Origin: Dipteris shenzhenensis | Lineage: Eukaryota > Polypodiophyta > Polypodiopsida > Gleicheniales | Assembly (NCBI GenBank): GCA_047967505.1 | Contig: CM106539.1 | Length of the DNA stretch: 64,000 nt | Reading direction: 5' to 3' (one strand) | Shown here: one piece after another, positions 11,061-22,979 of the stretch | Position numbering within the stretch: position 1 is the first letter of the stretch | Layout of the letters: each line of letters starts with the position of its first letter | Notes under the pieces: generated by a model | Seen by the model: the letters and a program-made list of their open reading frames with translations, nothing else | Told to the model about the DNA's origin: nothing | Databases searched by the model: none | Program-made: the position numbers and the translations under genes

Positions 11061-14000
11061 TCGATCCCTATTCCTGCACACCAAGCAGGTCTCTGATTTG
11101 CGCAGCTTCTCTATGCCCAATGCCTTCGTGAATATGTCAGCTACCTGATCCTCTGTGCTGACATAAACTAGATCAATAAGACCTAGTAAAACCTTCTCCC
11201 GCACATAGTGATAATGCACCTCATTGTGCTTTGTTCTAGCATGATAGATTGGGTTCTTTGCCAAGTGTATACTACTCATGTTGTCACAATAAATGACAAT
11301 TGGCCCATCTGTTGACTGATGCATATCATAGAGTAGCTTATGCAACCAAGCTACCTCACATGCAACCATTTCTGCACCCCTGTACTCAGCCTCTGTGCTT
11401 GACAAGGCAACTGTAGGCTGTTTCTTGCTGCTCCAAGTGACTGCATCACTCCCAAAAGAGAACACATATCCACTATTAGATTATCTATCAGAAATACTAC
11501 CAACCCAATCAGCATCAGTGTATCCATGCAACTGTATCTGAACCCCAGCCTCATAAAATAGTCCATACTACAATGTGGACTTCACATACCTACGTATGCG
11601 TCTAGCCGCATCCAAATGCGGTTTCCTTGGAGCCTGCATAAACTGACTTACCAATCCAATAGCATAGCTCAAATCTGGCCGGGTAATAGTCATATAAATC
11701 AAACTTCCTACTATGCGTCTGTACATAGTAGGGTCTTCCAGAAGCTCACCTGGATCTGTGCTCAGCTTCACATTCTGCTCCAAAGGAACTGAAATAGGCT
11801 TACAGCCTGTCATCCCATATTTGGACAGCATGTCTAATCCATACTGCCTCTGTAAGAGCCGTATCCCACTTGGTGATCTAATCACCTCAATGCCCAAGAA
11901 ATAACGCAGCTCTCCCAAATCCTTCATCTCAAACTTCTGCTTCAATAGCATTTTCACATGAAGGATATCTTCATCACTATCACCTATGATGATCAAATCA
12001 TCAACATAAATGACAAGTAGCATAATACCTTTCTCTATTTTTCTCACATAAAGTGAGAAATCTTCCTTGGAATTTTCAAAGCCAATAGTGACAAGATATT
12101 GTCCTATCTTGTTAGACCATGCTCTAGGTGCTTGCTTCAACCCATACAAGGCTTTCTTCAACCTGCAAATAAACTCAGAATGAATAGCATGAACATAACC
12201 ATGTGGCTACTCTATAAAGACCTCTTCTTGCAAATCACCATGCAAGAAAGCATTCTTCACATCCATCTGATGTAAAGACCATCCCTTTGATGTAGCCATA
12301 GCAATGACTACTCTTATGGTTGCCATCCTTGCAACCGGACTAAATGTTTCTTCATAATCAATGCCATATGTTTGTGCATAGCCCTTGATAACTAATCTTG
12401 CCTTGTATCTCTTCACAGAACCATCTGCATTGTGCTTCACCTTATAAACCCACTTACATCCAATTGCATTCTTGTCTTTTGGCAAAGGCACCAATTCCCA
12501 TGTAGCATTTCCTTCCATGGCTTTCTCCCATTTTTCTTTTCCCATGGCTTGCTCAAAAGATGTGGGTTCTGGTTCCTGTATCACTTTGACCATATAGGCA
12601 TAGTGAATGGCTATAAATCCATCATATTTCAGCCTATCCATAGGATATCTAGCTCTGGTAGGCCTGTGCAAAATAGGCTCACTTCCAAGTGCTCTCAAAA
12701 CATCCCTTGTCTTCCTTACTTGAGCCACTGGATTCACCATCTACATAAGAGTGACATGCATTCACATCAAACATGGGCTGATCTACCTTCTCTTTCCCTT
12801 TTCGTGATACCGGCATACCACTATCTGCATTGCTTTGCAGAGATTCTCCTGATCTCAATCTGCCTGTCCATGGCGAAGTATGTGAACCACTGCTAGAGGA
12901 CACTGCAGGTCCACTAATATTTTGTGATTGCTGCTGTGAATTCTGTGCGAAGTATGTGAACCACTGCTAGAGGACACTGCAGGTCCACTAATATTTTGTG
13001 ATTGCTGCTGTGAATTCTGTGCAGCATTACCATTTTGTGCATCTACATTAATCATCACATTTACTGGTTTATAGCAGCTGCTCATCTCATTAAAAACAAC
13101 ATCTCTACTCATTGTAAACTTACGAGTAGAAGGGTTATAGCATCTATACCCTTTCTGCTCTAGAGAATAACCAATAAAGATGCACTTCTCAGCTTTTGGA
13201 TCCAACTTGGACCTCAACTCATCTGACACATGAACATAGGCATTGCAACCAAAATTTTTCAAATGAGAAATATATGGTTTCCTTCCAGTATACATCTCCT
13301 CTGGCGTCATGCCATGTATTGCTGTAGTGGGAGTCCTGTTCGTTATGTAAACTATTGTAGCAACTGCTTCAGCCCAATAATAATCTAGAATATCTTTTTC
13401 ATTTAGCATGGCTCGAGATACCTCTCCAATATGCCTGTTTTTCCTTTCTGCAAGTCCATTTTGTTGTGGGGTATGACTGCATGAATATAACGGCTTTATG
13501 CCATGCTCCTGTAGAAACCTTGCAAACTCATTTGAGAGGTACTCTCCCCCTCCATCTGACCTTAGGCATTTTATTTGCAAGCCTGTTTCTTTTTCAACCA
13601 TAGCTTTAAAAGCTTTGAAGTGCCCAAACAGTTCACTTTTCTTTTTCATAAAATACACCCAAACTTTTCTGCTGTAGTCATTAATAAAAGTGACAAAATA
13701 ATGACAGCCTCTAATAGATGTAGCTTTAGTAGTCCACACATCAGAGTGGATTAATTCCAATGGCTTCTTACTCTCTTCAACATGCCTAGGAAATGGTTTC
13801 CTTCCCTGTTTTCCAAATTGACAAGCTTCACATACCTTATGCATTTCTACGACCTTAAATTTTGGCAAATTTTGCAACAATATTTTGGGCCTAAATCAAT
13901 TTGTTGTTGTACATTAACATGAACAATGCGTTTATGCCAGATATCAATATCTGCAAATACACTGGTCCCATATGCAAACATTGCTACACTCAATTCACGC

Positions 14001-15373
14001 ATGTCCACATCCAACGTAAACATCCTGGCCTTCTTCTTTCCTTTTGCTATCAAGCGACTGCTATTTTTCATATCCTCAACAAAGCATCCATGAGGATTAA
14101 ATCTGACCTACAAGCCCTGCTCAACCATTTGACTAATAGAAACTAGGTTCTTGGTGATATTTGGGACATGAAATACATTAGACAGGTATTTCTTTTTCCC
14201 ATCCTGCATAGACAAAGGAATTCTACCAATCTGCACAATTGGATGTGCAGTATCATCACCTGTCTCCATAAATCGTGGTCTTTCCATTTTCCTTGCATCC
14301 TACATCCATTCTGCATGACCTGTCATGTGGTTTGATGCACTTGAGTCAACATACCACACATCATTTCTTTCTACTGCACTTGTCACAAAATTGGTCATGT
14401 GTTGCACCATAAATAGATGCTCATTTCTGTCATCACCCTGTCTACTAGAAGATGCATAATTGCCTTGCTGCAATTTTCCATTCATAATGTCATTCTACTT
14501 TTTGTAGCAGTCTTTAGCCATATGACCCATTTTACCACAGTAGTAGCATTCAACATTGCTGTTTGCATTTTGGCCTCTCTGCCATCCACCACGGCCTCTT
14601 TGGCTCCCCCTACCTTTAGAGTTACCACGTCGTCCTCCATAGGACTGGTTTTCTTGAGTTTGCTGCATATTCTAATTTCTACCACGGCCTCCAGATCGGC
14701 CTCCTCTACCTCTGCCTCTACCTCTTCCAGCATTTGAGTAGAAGATAGTTTCTTTTAAAGTTCAAACTGAAGAAGATGCACCCCCATTTCTCTACTCTTC
14801 AGAAATTGGAAGAGCAAACAACTCCTCAAAATCAGGAAATTTCTCACGGACAGCAATGGATGTCCGGAACTGTGCATAATCCTTTCCTAGACCATTCGAG
14901 GTCACAGAAATTAGATCATCATCTTCCACTGGCGAACCAATGGAAGCAAGTGCATCTGCAATTTTCTTCACCTTCATGTGGTAGTTATTGATGCTCATAT
15001 TTTCTCTCTGCACATTGTGCAACTCCTGCTTGAGCTGCATTTTCTTGGCTTGTGTATTTGTGCTGTACATTTTTGCCAAAGTATCCCATGCCTCCTTTGG
15101 CATACTTGCATCCTGAATATGCACAATCATAGAATCGGAAATACTAATAGACAGCCAATACATAACTTTTCTGGCTCTCTCATGCCATCCTTTAAATGCC
15201 TGCATTTCCTGTTGATTGGGAACATTAGTAAGAACTGGTTCTTCTTCATTTCTTGTAATGAACTCCCAATAGCCTTTTCCCATAAGGAAATTCATCATTC
15301 TAAACTTCCATGCCTGGAAGTTGTTCTTGTCAAGCTTTTCAGTGACAATCTGTGAAAGAGAATTAGACACCAT
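11061..15373 (-). pseudogene. copia family A gag-pol polyprotein, decayed (copy A-d)
   Basis: Start ATG at 15373-15371 (MVSNSLSQIVTEKLDKNNFQ). Gag is followed by the basic Gly/Arg segment, an intact CCHC knuckle (CYYCGKMGHMAKDC, about 14510-14555) and a protease motif VDSSASNHM in which Ser replaces the usual Gly. The longest open block (12855-13880) holds the CEACQFGKQ zinc cysteines, SDVWTTKA, LRSDGGGEY and QQNGLAERKN of the DDE integrase. RT carries [24 protein letters not shown] (about 12240-12280) and YVDDLIIIG (about 11985-12010). RNase H carries DADWVG, STEAEY, CDNMSS and DQVADIFTKAL. Stops and frameshifts are scattered, including a 74-bp duplication at 12873-13020. The family's terminal TGA has become CGA at 11061-11063. 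Confidence 0.88.
12873..13020. repeat. 74-bp exact tandem duplication in copia A-d
   Basis: Units 12873-12946 and 12947-13020 are identical by eye (beginning gcgaagtatgtgaaccactg). The stretch occurs once in the related copies at 39290 and 46200. As 74 is not divisible by three, it shifts the frame in the Ser/Gln-rich spacer between integrase and RT. Confidence 0.9.
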
Positions 15374-15859
15374 AGTAAAACACTGCAAAATATTCTGTCA
15401 CTGCAAAAAACATAGCTTTTGCCTCACACGGTTAGATCTGCAAAACTGACGAAAGTGGTATTTGACCACACAATCACTTCCTAGTGATGATTTTGCATCA
15501 ACAAGCAACAAGGATGATTCTACAACTCCCAGTATCTCTACACACAGGCATACGATGCAATTTCTGTGGCAACTTTTCATCGACCTGCAGAGCAGTGGTC
15601 GCACAATAGAAATAGGGCCTTTTTCTGAGTGCCTGCGAAGAACTTCTACCTTAAAAACGGGCCCCAAAATGGCTCGCGTAGACTGCCCTCTCGCCACACC
15701 GCGAAGGGCGTCTTAATCTGAGACACTGCACTCTCGCACTTTTGATCGTGCTACCTGCAGAGATTTGCTCCCAAACTCAAAAAAAGAAAGCAACATTGGT
15801 CCTCTCACCAGGACACTGCGAACTTGGTTTGCTTTCTTGAGCTCCTTACCACGAACCAG

Positions 15860-15871
15860 GCTCTGATACCA
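15860..15871 (-). other. primer-binding site, initiator tRNA-Met (copy A-d)
   Basis: gctctgatacca on the plus strand, the complement of TGGTATCAGAGC, abuts the 5' LTR that begins at 15872. Confidence 0.95.
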
Positions 15872-15934
15872 TGTAAGGATAGTGGGAGAGAGGGAAGGAA
15901 TCTCACTTGCGGCTTTCTCACATACACAATGGGG
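15872..15934 (-). repeat. copia A-d 5' LTR, first part
   Basis: Inner 63 bp of the minus-strand 5' LTR. The LTR is interrupted at tgggg (15930-15934) by the B element and continues at 23242. Confidence 0.92.
15930..15934. repeat. target-site duplication of the B element, left copy (TGGGG)
   Basis: tgggg lies immediately left of the B 5' LTR; the matching copy is 23237-23241. The uninterrupted A LTR at 7519-7533 reads acaatgggggaat, which is the pre-insertion site. Confidence 0.95.
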
Positions 15935-16191
15935 TGTTGAGAGTTCACGCTCAACATCATGTGATCACGTGTGCATAGCACCATCACGTGATCATATGTG
16001 CATAGCACTAACCTTATAGAGTGCTATAAAGGAAAGGGTTAGATCCCCTAACCCTAACCCTAAAAGGGTTTGTATATATTCTATTTTTTTAACTAATTCT
16101 AGTGTACAGTTAGTCATTTGTGGTGTGCTCTCTAGCTGTGCCCTCTCTCCTCATCTCCACTCTTCTCCTCTCCCCTCTTCATATTTTGTCA
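15935..16191 (+). repeat. copia family B 5' LTR (copy B-b)
   Basis: 257 bp, tgttgagagttc ... attttgtca. It carries U3 promoter-like elements: two related direct repeats around 15958-16010, each with a CACGTG core and ending tgcatagcac, a TATA box (16025-16030) and telomere-like repeats (16046-16068). Confidence 0.95.
15958..16068 (+). promoter_or_regulatory. LTR promoter: paired G-boxes, TATA box, telobox-like repeats
   Basis: Two imperfect direct repeats contain gatcacgtgtgcatagcac and atcacgtgatcatatgtgca. CACGTG is the plant G-box core bound by bZIP and bHLH factors. The TATA box tataaagg starts at 16025. ccctaaccctaaccctaaaa at 16046-16065 contains AACCCTAA telobox-type motifs, known as promoter elements in plants. 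The arrangement suggests a polymerase II promoter in U3; its activity is inference. Confidence 0.6.
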
Positions 16192-16203
16192 TGGTATCAG
16201 AGC
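16192..16203 (+). other. primer-binding site, initiator tRNA-Met (copy B-b)
   Basis: TGGTATCAGAGC follows the LTR directly. Confidence 0.97.
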
Positions 16204-16560
16204 TCCCTTGTCTTCCGTTGAGACATTGAGTTTCTTGAGAGTATGAGAGAGATTGTGAGATTGAGAGTTCTCTTGAGTGATTGTGAGATCTTTCCCTTCA
16301 CTTCCGTTGAGAGAAATTTCCGTCATTGAGAAGAAATTTCCGTCCATTCTTCTTTCTTTGAGTTCATTCTTGAGAGATTTTAGTTCCTTCCTTTGAGTGT
16401 TTCTTGAGTTGAGAGAGAGAGAGAGATTCTTCATTGATTGTGAGAGTTTCACTCTTGAGAATTGTTATCTCTTTGTCCTTGTGGGAGAGAATTGACATTC
16501 TAGTTTGAGGGAAAACTTGTCTCCAAAGAGCTACGACACAGCAAAGAAAGTGTTGCGCTA
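16204..16560 (+). other. leader segment rich in TTGAGAG motifs (copy B-b)
   Basis: Start of the untranslated leader of the genomic RNA. Repeated ttgagag, ttccgtt and gagagattg motifs and a short (GA)n run occur near 16415. No coding signal is seen. Confidence 0.5.
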
Positions 16561-17380
16561 CAAGGCTTCTACGCCAACGGGATGGCGACGTCCTTCTTCA
16601 GCAAAGCCATAGCCTCCACGTCGTTGATTGATCTAGGATGCAAGCGCTCTACTTTGATCGACTCCAAGGTCGCATGCCGGAAGCCATAGAGCTTCAGAAT
16701 CTGATTATCTGCGAAGTTGAAGGCTCGCTGCAGATCACGCATGCATGGAAGCTGGGCTGCATCTCTGCGAGCTCCACCGCAAGGCTTGCAGCCTTTGAAA
16801 TGGGTGACTAGAGGCCATTGATGCCTCACATTTCCGTTCTGTTGTTGCTGACAAGAACTCACGCAAGCCGGGAAGCAGCTTTTGCGCATTCTCATCGTCG
16901 TCTTCGGTGATGGTGAAGCTGCTGCTGCAGCTTCCATAGCGGCCTTGCGACCCAACGCCAAAACTCATCCTTCAGCAGTCAAGAAATCGCCGAACAGTCC
17001 GTATTGCGACGTGCGCAGCAGCTTCGCGAGGATAGCCTTTCGATTCTGTGTAGATACAGCCCAGGGCAATGCTTTGAAGGCCCAAATCAATCAAAGCCTC
17101 AAGACATGATCGACCAGCAGAACAAAGCTGCTAGCACCTCTAAGGTAGTCCACCGAAGGCTCACAATCGGCCGCCATAGCCTCCAACAGCTCCGTCAGAA
17201 GCCAGCCTCACATCTCCAACGAAGCGCTCCATCTCCAACGACCGACGGCCTCTCGCGGACGATCGATTAACTTCAACTCGACCAAGCACACAGGCTTTCC
17301 AACAGACGCCGCGACGGAATCGGCATCTTCGACGGAATCTCCAAAAGATTCCGGTGGCTCTCCATGCAACACGTGGCAAA
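16561..17380. other. GC-rich segment of unknown origin inside the B leader
   Basis: About 820 bp visibly richer in G+C than the rest of the element and with different short-word composition. It contains open reading stretches on both strands (minus 16569-16961, 130 codons; plus 17004-17270, 88 codons). None resembles a known retroelement protein and none gives a family I recognise. Dense CpG and overlapping frames are as expected for a captured host exon or promoter fragment, but this is inference. The other B copies here (4454-7464 and 26348-32223) do not extend into this region, so family-wide presence cannot be checked. Confidence 0.45.
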
Positions 17381-17439
17381 TAGGACCTAACCAGGCTAAG
17401 GTTCTGTCAACCCCTAGTTAGGTGGTTTGGTCACAATTG

Positions 17440-17890
17440 TGCCACGTGGCAACGTAATCTTATCTGCCACGTCAGCTGCCACGTCATCACCGACTGCCAC
17501 ATCATCACCGACTGCCACGTCACCTGCCACATCATCAGTGACACGTCATCAGCCATGTCACCTGCCACGTCATCAGTGACACATCATCAGCCACGTCACT
17601 TGCCACATCATCAGGCCATGTCATCTGCCACGTCACCTATGCCACGTCATCTGCCACGTCACCTATGCCACGTCATCAGTGCCACGTCACCCTGCTGACA
17701 TCATCTGTGCCACCTCAGCAGTCCAGTCAGCACTGACCCCTGCAGGCACAGTCCCTTGCCAGGCACACTGTGCACACACTGCATGTGCACACTCCTGCCA
17801 CCTCAGCACAGAGCTTCACTGGCACACCTCTTGCTAAGCACAGTGCCACATCATCACTGCATGTGACTCACAGTGACACATCATCATTGA
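17440..17890 (+). repeat. degenerate CCACGTCA-type minisatellite in the B leader
   Basis: Irregular units of about 12-24 bp such as tgccacgtcatcagtgacac and tgccacgtcacctgccac. About eleven CACGTC cores lie between 17460 and 17700, with decayed forms (ccacatcatc) to about 17890. CACGTG also occurs at 17370 and 17445. The ACGT core is the binding centre of plant bZIP factors. Confidence 0.8.
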
Positions 17891-17929
17891 GCACCATTTG
17901 CACTCCTTTTGCCCCTCCACCTAGATCAA

Positions 17930-18658
17930 GTCATATCTCTTGATCCAGGAAGAATTTGAGGGTGCTCCAAAAAGGAAAGTCGCTCGATTTTTTGTGCTCT
18001 ACGCGCTCGTTACATCACGCGCACATTTCGGTGCAAGTTACACTCACATTTGAGCCTCGTCGACAAAACCACTTCCTTCACGCACATTTGCCTCTACATC
18101 GACGCATCTGACCCAGCACTTAAAAAGAACAAAGGAAAAGGAATTATTTGCTGCTCTTTCATCGATCGACAGTTGGTTTAGATCTAGATCAGAGTAGACT
18201 AGATCGCCATAGAGGGGACGCTTTGAATTCCCCAAGTTGCCAATCTAAGCCATGCCCGAAATTCCCGACTAGTACCTCAGTCCATACGCTCACATCCGAT
18301 TTCACATCATTGCATTACCTGAAACCTTACGTTCATCAGTTCAGTGAGCAGACTTCAGAGTTCAGAGGCATTGCAGATTGATTCAGTGGGCAGATAGGAC
18401 TTGATTTCACACACACATGCCACCATTGTAAAGCCTATTTGGCTATCTCACGGCATCGTGCACATCATTTTCAGCCTTGTAAAGCCTCTTGGCTATTCCC
18501 GGCATCATTGCCACAAGCCTTGTAACACAGGTCAGATCTTATTTACTGCAGTTCTATCTTCACCGACGGTACAGAGATTTCACTTGGCATCTTCAGTATA
18601 TTTGCAGTTGATTCATACAGAGTTTTTTCAGGACACTTTGGAGTACATTGTTTGCACC
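17930..18658 (+). other. distal leader of copia B-b
   Basis: Non-coding leader up to the gag ATG. It includes two related cttgtaaagcctcttggcta-type segments at 18430-18500 (aagcctatttggctatctc and aagcctcttggctattcc). The last 260 bp are shared with the B copy at about 31985-32223 on the minus strand, so this part is family sequence. The frame continues open upstream of the ATG to 18401 with no ATG, so the start at 18659 is preferred. Confidence 0.6.
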
Positions 18659-21600
18659 ATGTCGACTAGCAACCTCAATCTGGAGGCATCTGCTAAGTTA
18701 GACAACTCCAATTACGGTACATGGAAATACCGAATGGAGACCATTCTTGTGCTTCAGGACAAATGGGAGTATGTTGATGGATCCATACCTAGACCATTGG
18801 CCGATCCAGCCACCAGTAGCTCTACTCCATCTGATGTCACAGCACCAGCAACGGGATCTACATCGGGATCTACATCTACACAAACAGTTTCCGCATCAGT
18901 AGCAGATCCTGCCATTGCCCGAGCTCAAGCAGAATGGGATAAGAAAGATAAGTATGCCTATCACCTGATCAAGCAGAATGTGCAAGATGTCATGCTAGGA
19001 CAGCTCAACACAGTCAAGACATCAAAAGAAGCATGGGATATGTTCGCAGCTCTCTACGAGTCCAAGAACACATCCAGGATTCTCACCCTGAGAAACCAGA
19101 TCAACCAGAGTTTCCGCAACAGCAATGAAACTGGTCATGCTTATGTACTCCGCATCAAAGACTACAACAATCAACTTGCAGCAGCAGGAGAGACTATGAA
19201 TACCGCAGAAATGGTTCAAGTAATCCTGAATGGACTAGGAGAAGGATATGAGAATCTAGTCCAGAGTATTGCCATCCAACGGCAAATTCCAACACTGGAA
19301 GAACTTCAGTCAGTTCTACTTGGTGAAGAACTCAGGACTCAGGCCATTCAAGCATGTAAAGGTCATTCTAATGACACCGCTTCAGACAGAAGCAGAGGCA
19401 AAGGCAGAAACAGAGGTAGATCATATCAGAAAAGTGGTCAAAATCAAAGTCAGAATCAGCATCAGCATCAGCAGCATCCTCAGCAACATCAAAATCAGCA
19501 AAGAGGAAATCATTCCAACAGAGGAAGATTCCAAGGACGAGGGAATGCATCCACCAATGTGTCAAACATTCAATGCAACTATTGTCACAAGTTTGGACAC
19601 TATGAAAGAGATTGCCGCAAGAAGCAGTATGACCACGGCATTCAATCCAGCAGTAATCGAGGGAATTCCAGAGGAAGAGGAAATCATCGTGGTGGACATT
19701 CTAGTCACAGTCATTTTGCAAATGAACATGGGAATATGTTTCTTGCAAGTGAGGAATTGCATCAGACTGATACAATAATGCACCCAGACACTGATTTCAA
19801 TCCCAAAGAGGATTTCAGCTATCAAGTCGACCAAGTGGAACAGGATCCTTGGTACATCGACAGCGGTGCATCATCTCATATGACAAATCATCAGGAATGG
19901 TTCACAGAAATGAAGCCATTAGAAGGTCAAAGGAATGTCATCTATACAGCAGACAATACACCGACTCCGGTTCAAGGGACAGGTGTTATCCCTATGAACA
20001 ATTTCACTGGTACAAAAGGATTAGTCAAAGATGTGCTCTATGTTCCGAAGCTCAGCAAGAACCTTTTGTCAGTAGGTCAAATGACGGAACACAACTACAA
20101 AGTCATCTTCGACGGTGATGAATGCACTATCAGAGACAAATCCAAAAGAGGTCAGCTAGTAGCAAAAGGTGTCAAGGAAGGACGCTTGTACGGTATCTCT
20201 TATGCCATGTCAGCTCAAATGCAACAGATGCCACTATCTGCAAAATGGCATAAGAGATATGGTCATGTCAACTTCAAGTACTTGTTAGATCTAAGGAATC
20301 AGAATATGGCAATTGGGATTCTGAAGCTACAGTTTCTTGGAAAGGTTTGTGAAGCATGCTGCTTCCGCAAACAAAAGCGAACCAACTTTGTCAGAAGTAC
20401 CTCTCGTGCACGAGGTATTCTTGATTTGATTCATACAGATGTATGGGGTTATGCCCAGACCCGCAGCATCAATGGTTCACTTTATTACTTGACCTTCATC
20501 GACGACTACAGTAGATATTGTTGGGTCTACTTTCTGAAAGAGAAATCTGAAGTGTTTGCCAGATTTCAAGAATTCAAAGCCATGGTAGAAAACCAGACAG
20601 GCAGAAAAATCAAGGTCATGAGATCAGACAGAGGAGGTGAATACATGTCTTCAGCCTTCATGAACTTTTGCAAAACTCACGGCATTCGAAGACAATTCAC
20701 ATGTGCAGATACTCCTCAGCAAAATGCAATAGCTGAAAGGAAGAATGGGACTTTAGCAGACAGTGCTAGAGCAATGCTTAGTGAAAAGCATCTTCCGAAT
20801 CAGTATTGGGCAGAAGCAATAGCTACAGCTAACTACTTGCTTAATCGGCTTCCTACCGAACCGATACAAGGAATGACTCCTTATGAAGCATTCACTGGAC
20901 ACAAGCCACGCATTGGGCATCTCCGCATATTTGGTTGCATAGCATATGCCCACATACATGATGATCATCGCAGGAAATTGGATGCGAAGTCACGCAAATG
21001 CATCATGGTTGGCTACAGTGAAGAAAGTAAAGCATACAAATTGTATGATCCCATCAACCGCAAAGTCATTATCTCCAGAGATGTAATCTTCGATGAGGAA
21101 TCAGAATGGAAAACCTCACCTACACAGGAGATAGAAGCATCGACTTCACAGTCATCTACAGAACAGGTTGATGAAGAAGAGCAAGAATTGCCAGCAACAC
21201 CCCAATCAACGTCACAGCAGCTCAGACGGTCTACTAGGGAAAGCAAACCACCAGCCAGATTGACATATGCTCAGAAAGGCAAAGCAATTCAGGTGGAAAC
21301 CACCAACTATGCTCTTATGACTACCATCATGGCTACAGAAGAGCCAGTGTACTTCAAAGACGCAGTAGATAAGCCAGAATGGCAAACTGCAATGAATGAA
21401 GAAATGGATGCTTTGTATCAAAATAACACTTGGGAATTATGCGACCTTCCACCCGGAAAGAAGGCCATAGCCAGCAAATGGGTATACAAAGTGAAGTACA
21501 ATCCAGATGGCAGTATTCAGAGATACAAAGCCAGATTAGTTGCAAAAGGATTTGCACAACAATTTGGTCAAGATTATGATGAGACTTATGCTCCCGTAGC

Positions 21601-22891
21601 AAAGATGGATTCCATACGGTTCTTGATATCACTAGCGACACTCAGTAAATGGAATGTGTATCAGCTCGATGTCAAGAATGCATTTCTCAATGGTTATCTA
21701 GACGAGGAAGTCTACATGCAACAACCAGCCGGTTATGTTGAACCAGGACAGGAGAACAAGGTTTGCCATCTCAAGAAAAGTCTCTATGGCTTAAAGCAAG
21801 CACCCAGAAGTTAGTACAGCAGAATTGACAAGTATTTTGCTGATCTGGGATACATGAAGTCCACTGCAGATCATACTCTCTACTACAAAGTTCAAGGGGA
21901 CGATATTACTATTGCACTTTTGTACGTAGATGATCTCATTGTGACAGGAAGCAAGGATAGCTTCATCAGAAAGCTAAAACAAGACTTATCTGCAGAGTTC
22001 GACATAAAAGATCTTGGACTTATGCACTATTGTCTTGGAATTGAGTTCTGGAGAGATTCAGATAGCACATTCATGAGTCAGCTCAAGTATGTTGACAGTC
22101 TCCTGAAGAAGTTTCATATGGCAGATTGCAAGATTGCAGCCACTCCCATGGAACAGAGTTTGAAACTTACTAAAGATTCAGAAAAGCCTACAGTCAATGA
22201 CAGATACTACAGGCAACTCATTGGATCTCTTATATATCTGACAATCACACGGCCAGATATTTGTTATGCAGTAAGCTCACTAGCACAGTTTATGGCAAAT
22301 CCAAAACAGTCTCACTGGAATGCAGCCAAAAGAGTCTTAAGATACATCAGAGGTACAAGACAATTTGGGATAGAATACAGAGGAAGTCATCCACGGTTGC
22401 ATGGATACTGTGACAGTGACTATGCTGGAGATCATGAGACCAGGAGATCGACACAGGGATATGCATTTTTCCTTGGTCAAGGTGCTATATCATGGTTGTC
22501 AAACAAACAGCCAACTGTTTCTTTGTCTTCGACTGAAGCAGAATATAGGGCACTCACTACAGGTGCATGTGAGGCTATATGGCTCAGAAGACTATTGTCA
22601 GAAACAGATTACTTTGATGAGTCAAAGCCAACAACAATATACTGTGATAATCAATCGGCTCAAGCATTGGCCAAAAATCCAGTATATCACTCCAGAACAA
22701 AGCACATTGATGTCAGAGAGCACTTCATCAGAGAAAGAGTGTTACTTGGTGACATCACACTGCAGCATTGTGATAGCAAAGAAAATGTTGCAGACATCTT
22801 TACCAAACCACTCGGTAAAGAGCTATTCGAGAAACACCGACTAGCTCTTGGTTTGATGCAGAGGAAGGACATTCCCATTAAAGGGGTGTGA
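18659..22891 (+). CDS. copia family B gag-pol polyprotein, one internal stop
   Basis: 1410 codons from ATG 18659 (MSTSNLNLEASAKLDNSNYG) to TGA 22889-22891, interrupted only by TAG at codon 1052 (21812-21814), where relatives have Trp (APRSWYSRI). Domains: gag 1-300 with a Gln/Arg-rich basic stretch; CCHC knuckle C306-C309-H314-C319; aspartic protease D401-Ser-Gly-Ala-Ser; integrase zinc residues H531, H536, C564, C567; integrase catalytic D594, D657, E693 (35 residues between the last two); reverse transcriptase with YVDD at 1089-1092; RNase H with D1252, E1293, D1330 and a C-terminal DIFTKPLGKE. Autonomous replication would need all of these from one frame; the stop falls between RT entry and YVDD, so RT and RNase H would be lost without read-through. 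All catalytic residues listed are intact. Confidence 0.95.
21812..21814 (+). other. single nonsense codon in the otherwise open B gag-pol
   Basis: TAG in place of the Trp codon in the conserved QAPRxW motif of copia RT. A single G-to-A change from TGG explains it. The frame is identical on both sides. Confidence 0.92.
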
Positions 22892-22970
22892 TGGAATGTA
22901 ATGCTCAGTCCTTCTTCGATTCCCCAGAATCATCATCTTGAGGGAAGGCCTACTTCATGATGTTGATCTT

Positions 22971-22979
22971 GAGGGAAGG
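22971..22979 (+). other. polypurine tract (copy B-b)
   Basis: gagggaagg lies directly before the 3' LTR and would prime plus-strand DNA synthesis. A second gagggaagg lies upstream at 22940-22948. Confidence 0.8.

Noticed and set aside
16046-16068. Interstitial telomere repeat
   Set aside because: Only three units and present in both LTRs of the element, so it is LTR sequence and not a relic of a chromosome end.
16569-16961. 130-codon minus-strand frame in the copia B leader
   Set aside because: Not called as a gene. It lies in a GC-rich segment where frames on both strands are open by chance, and the product is unrecognised. Kept as a finding about the segment.
18401-18658. In-frame upstream extension of the copia B polyprotein
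   Set aside because: No ATG in this stretch. It lies in leader sequence, and the gag start at 18659 matches the usual copia gag N-terminus.
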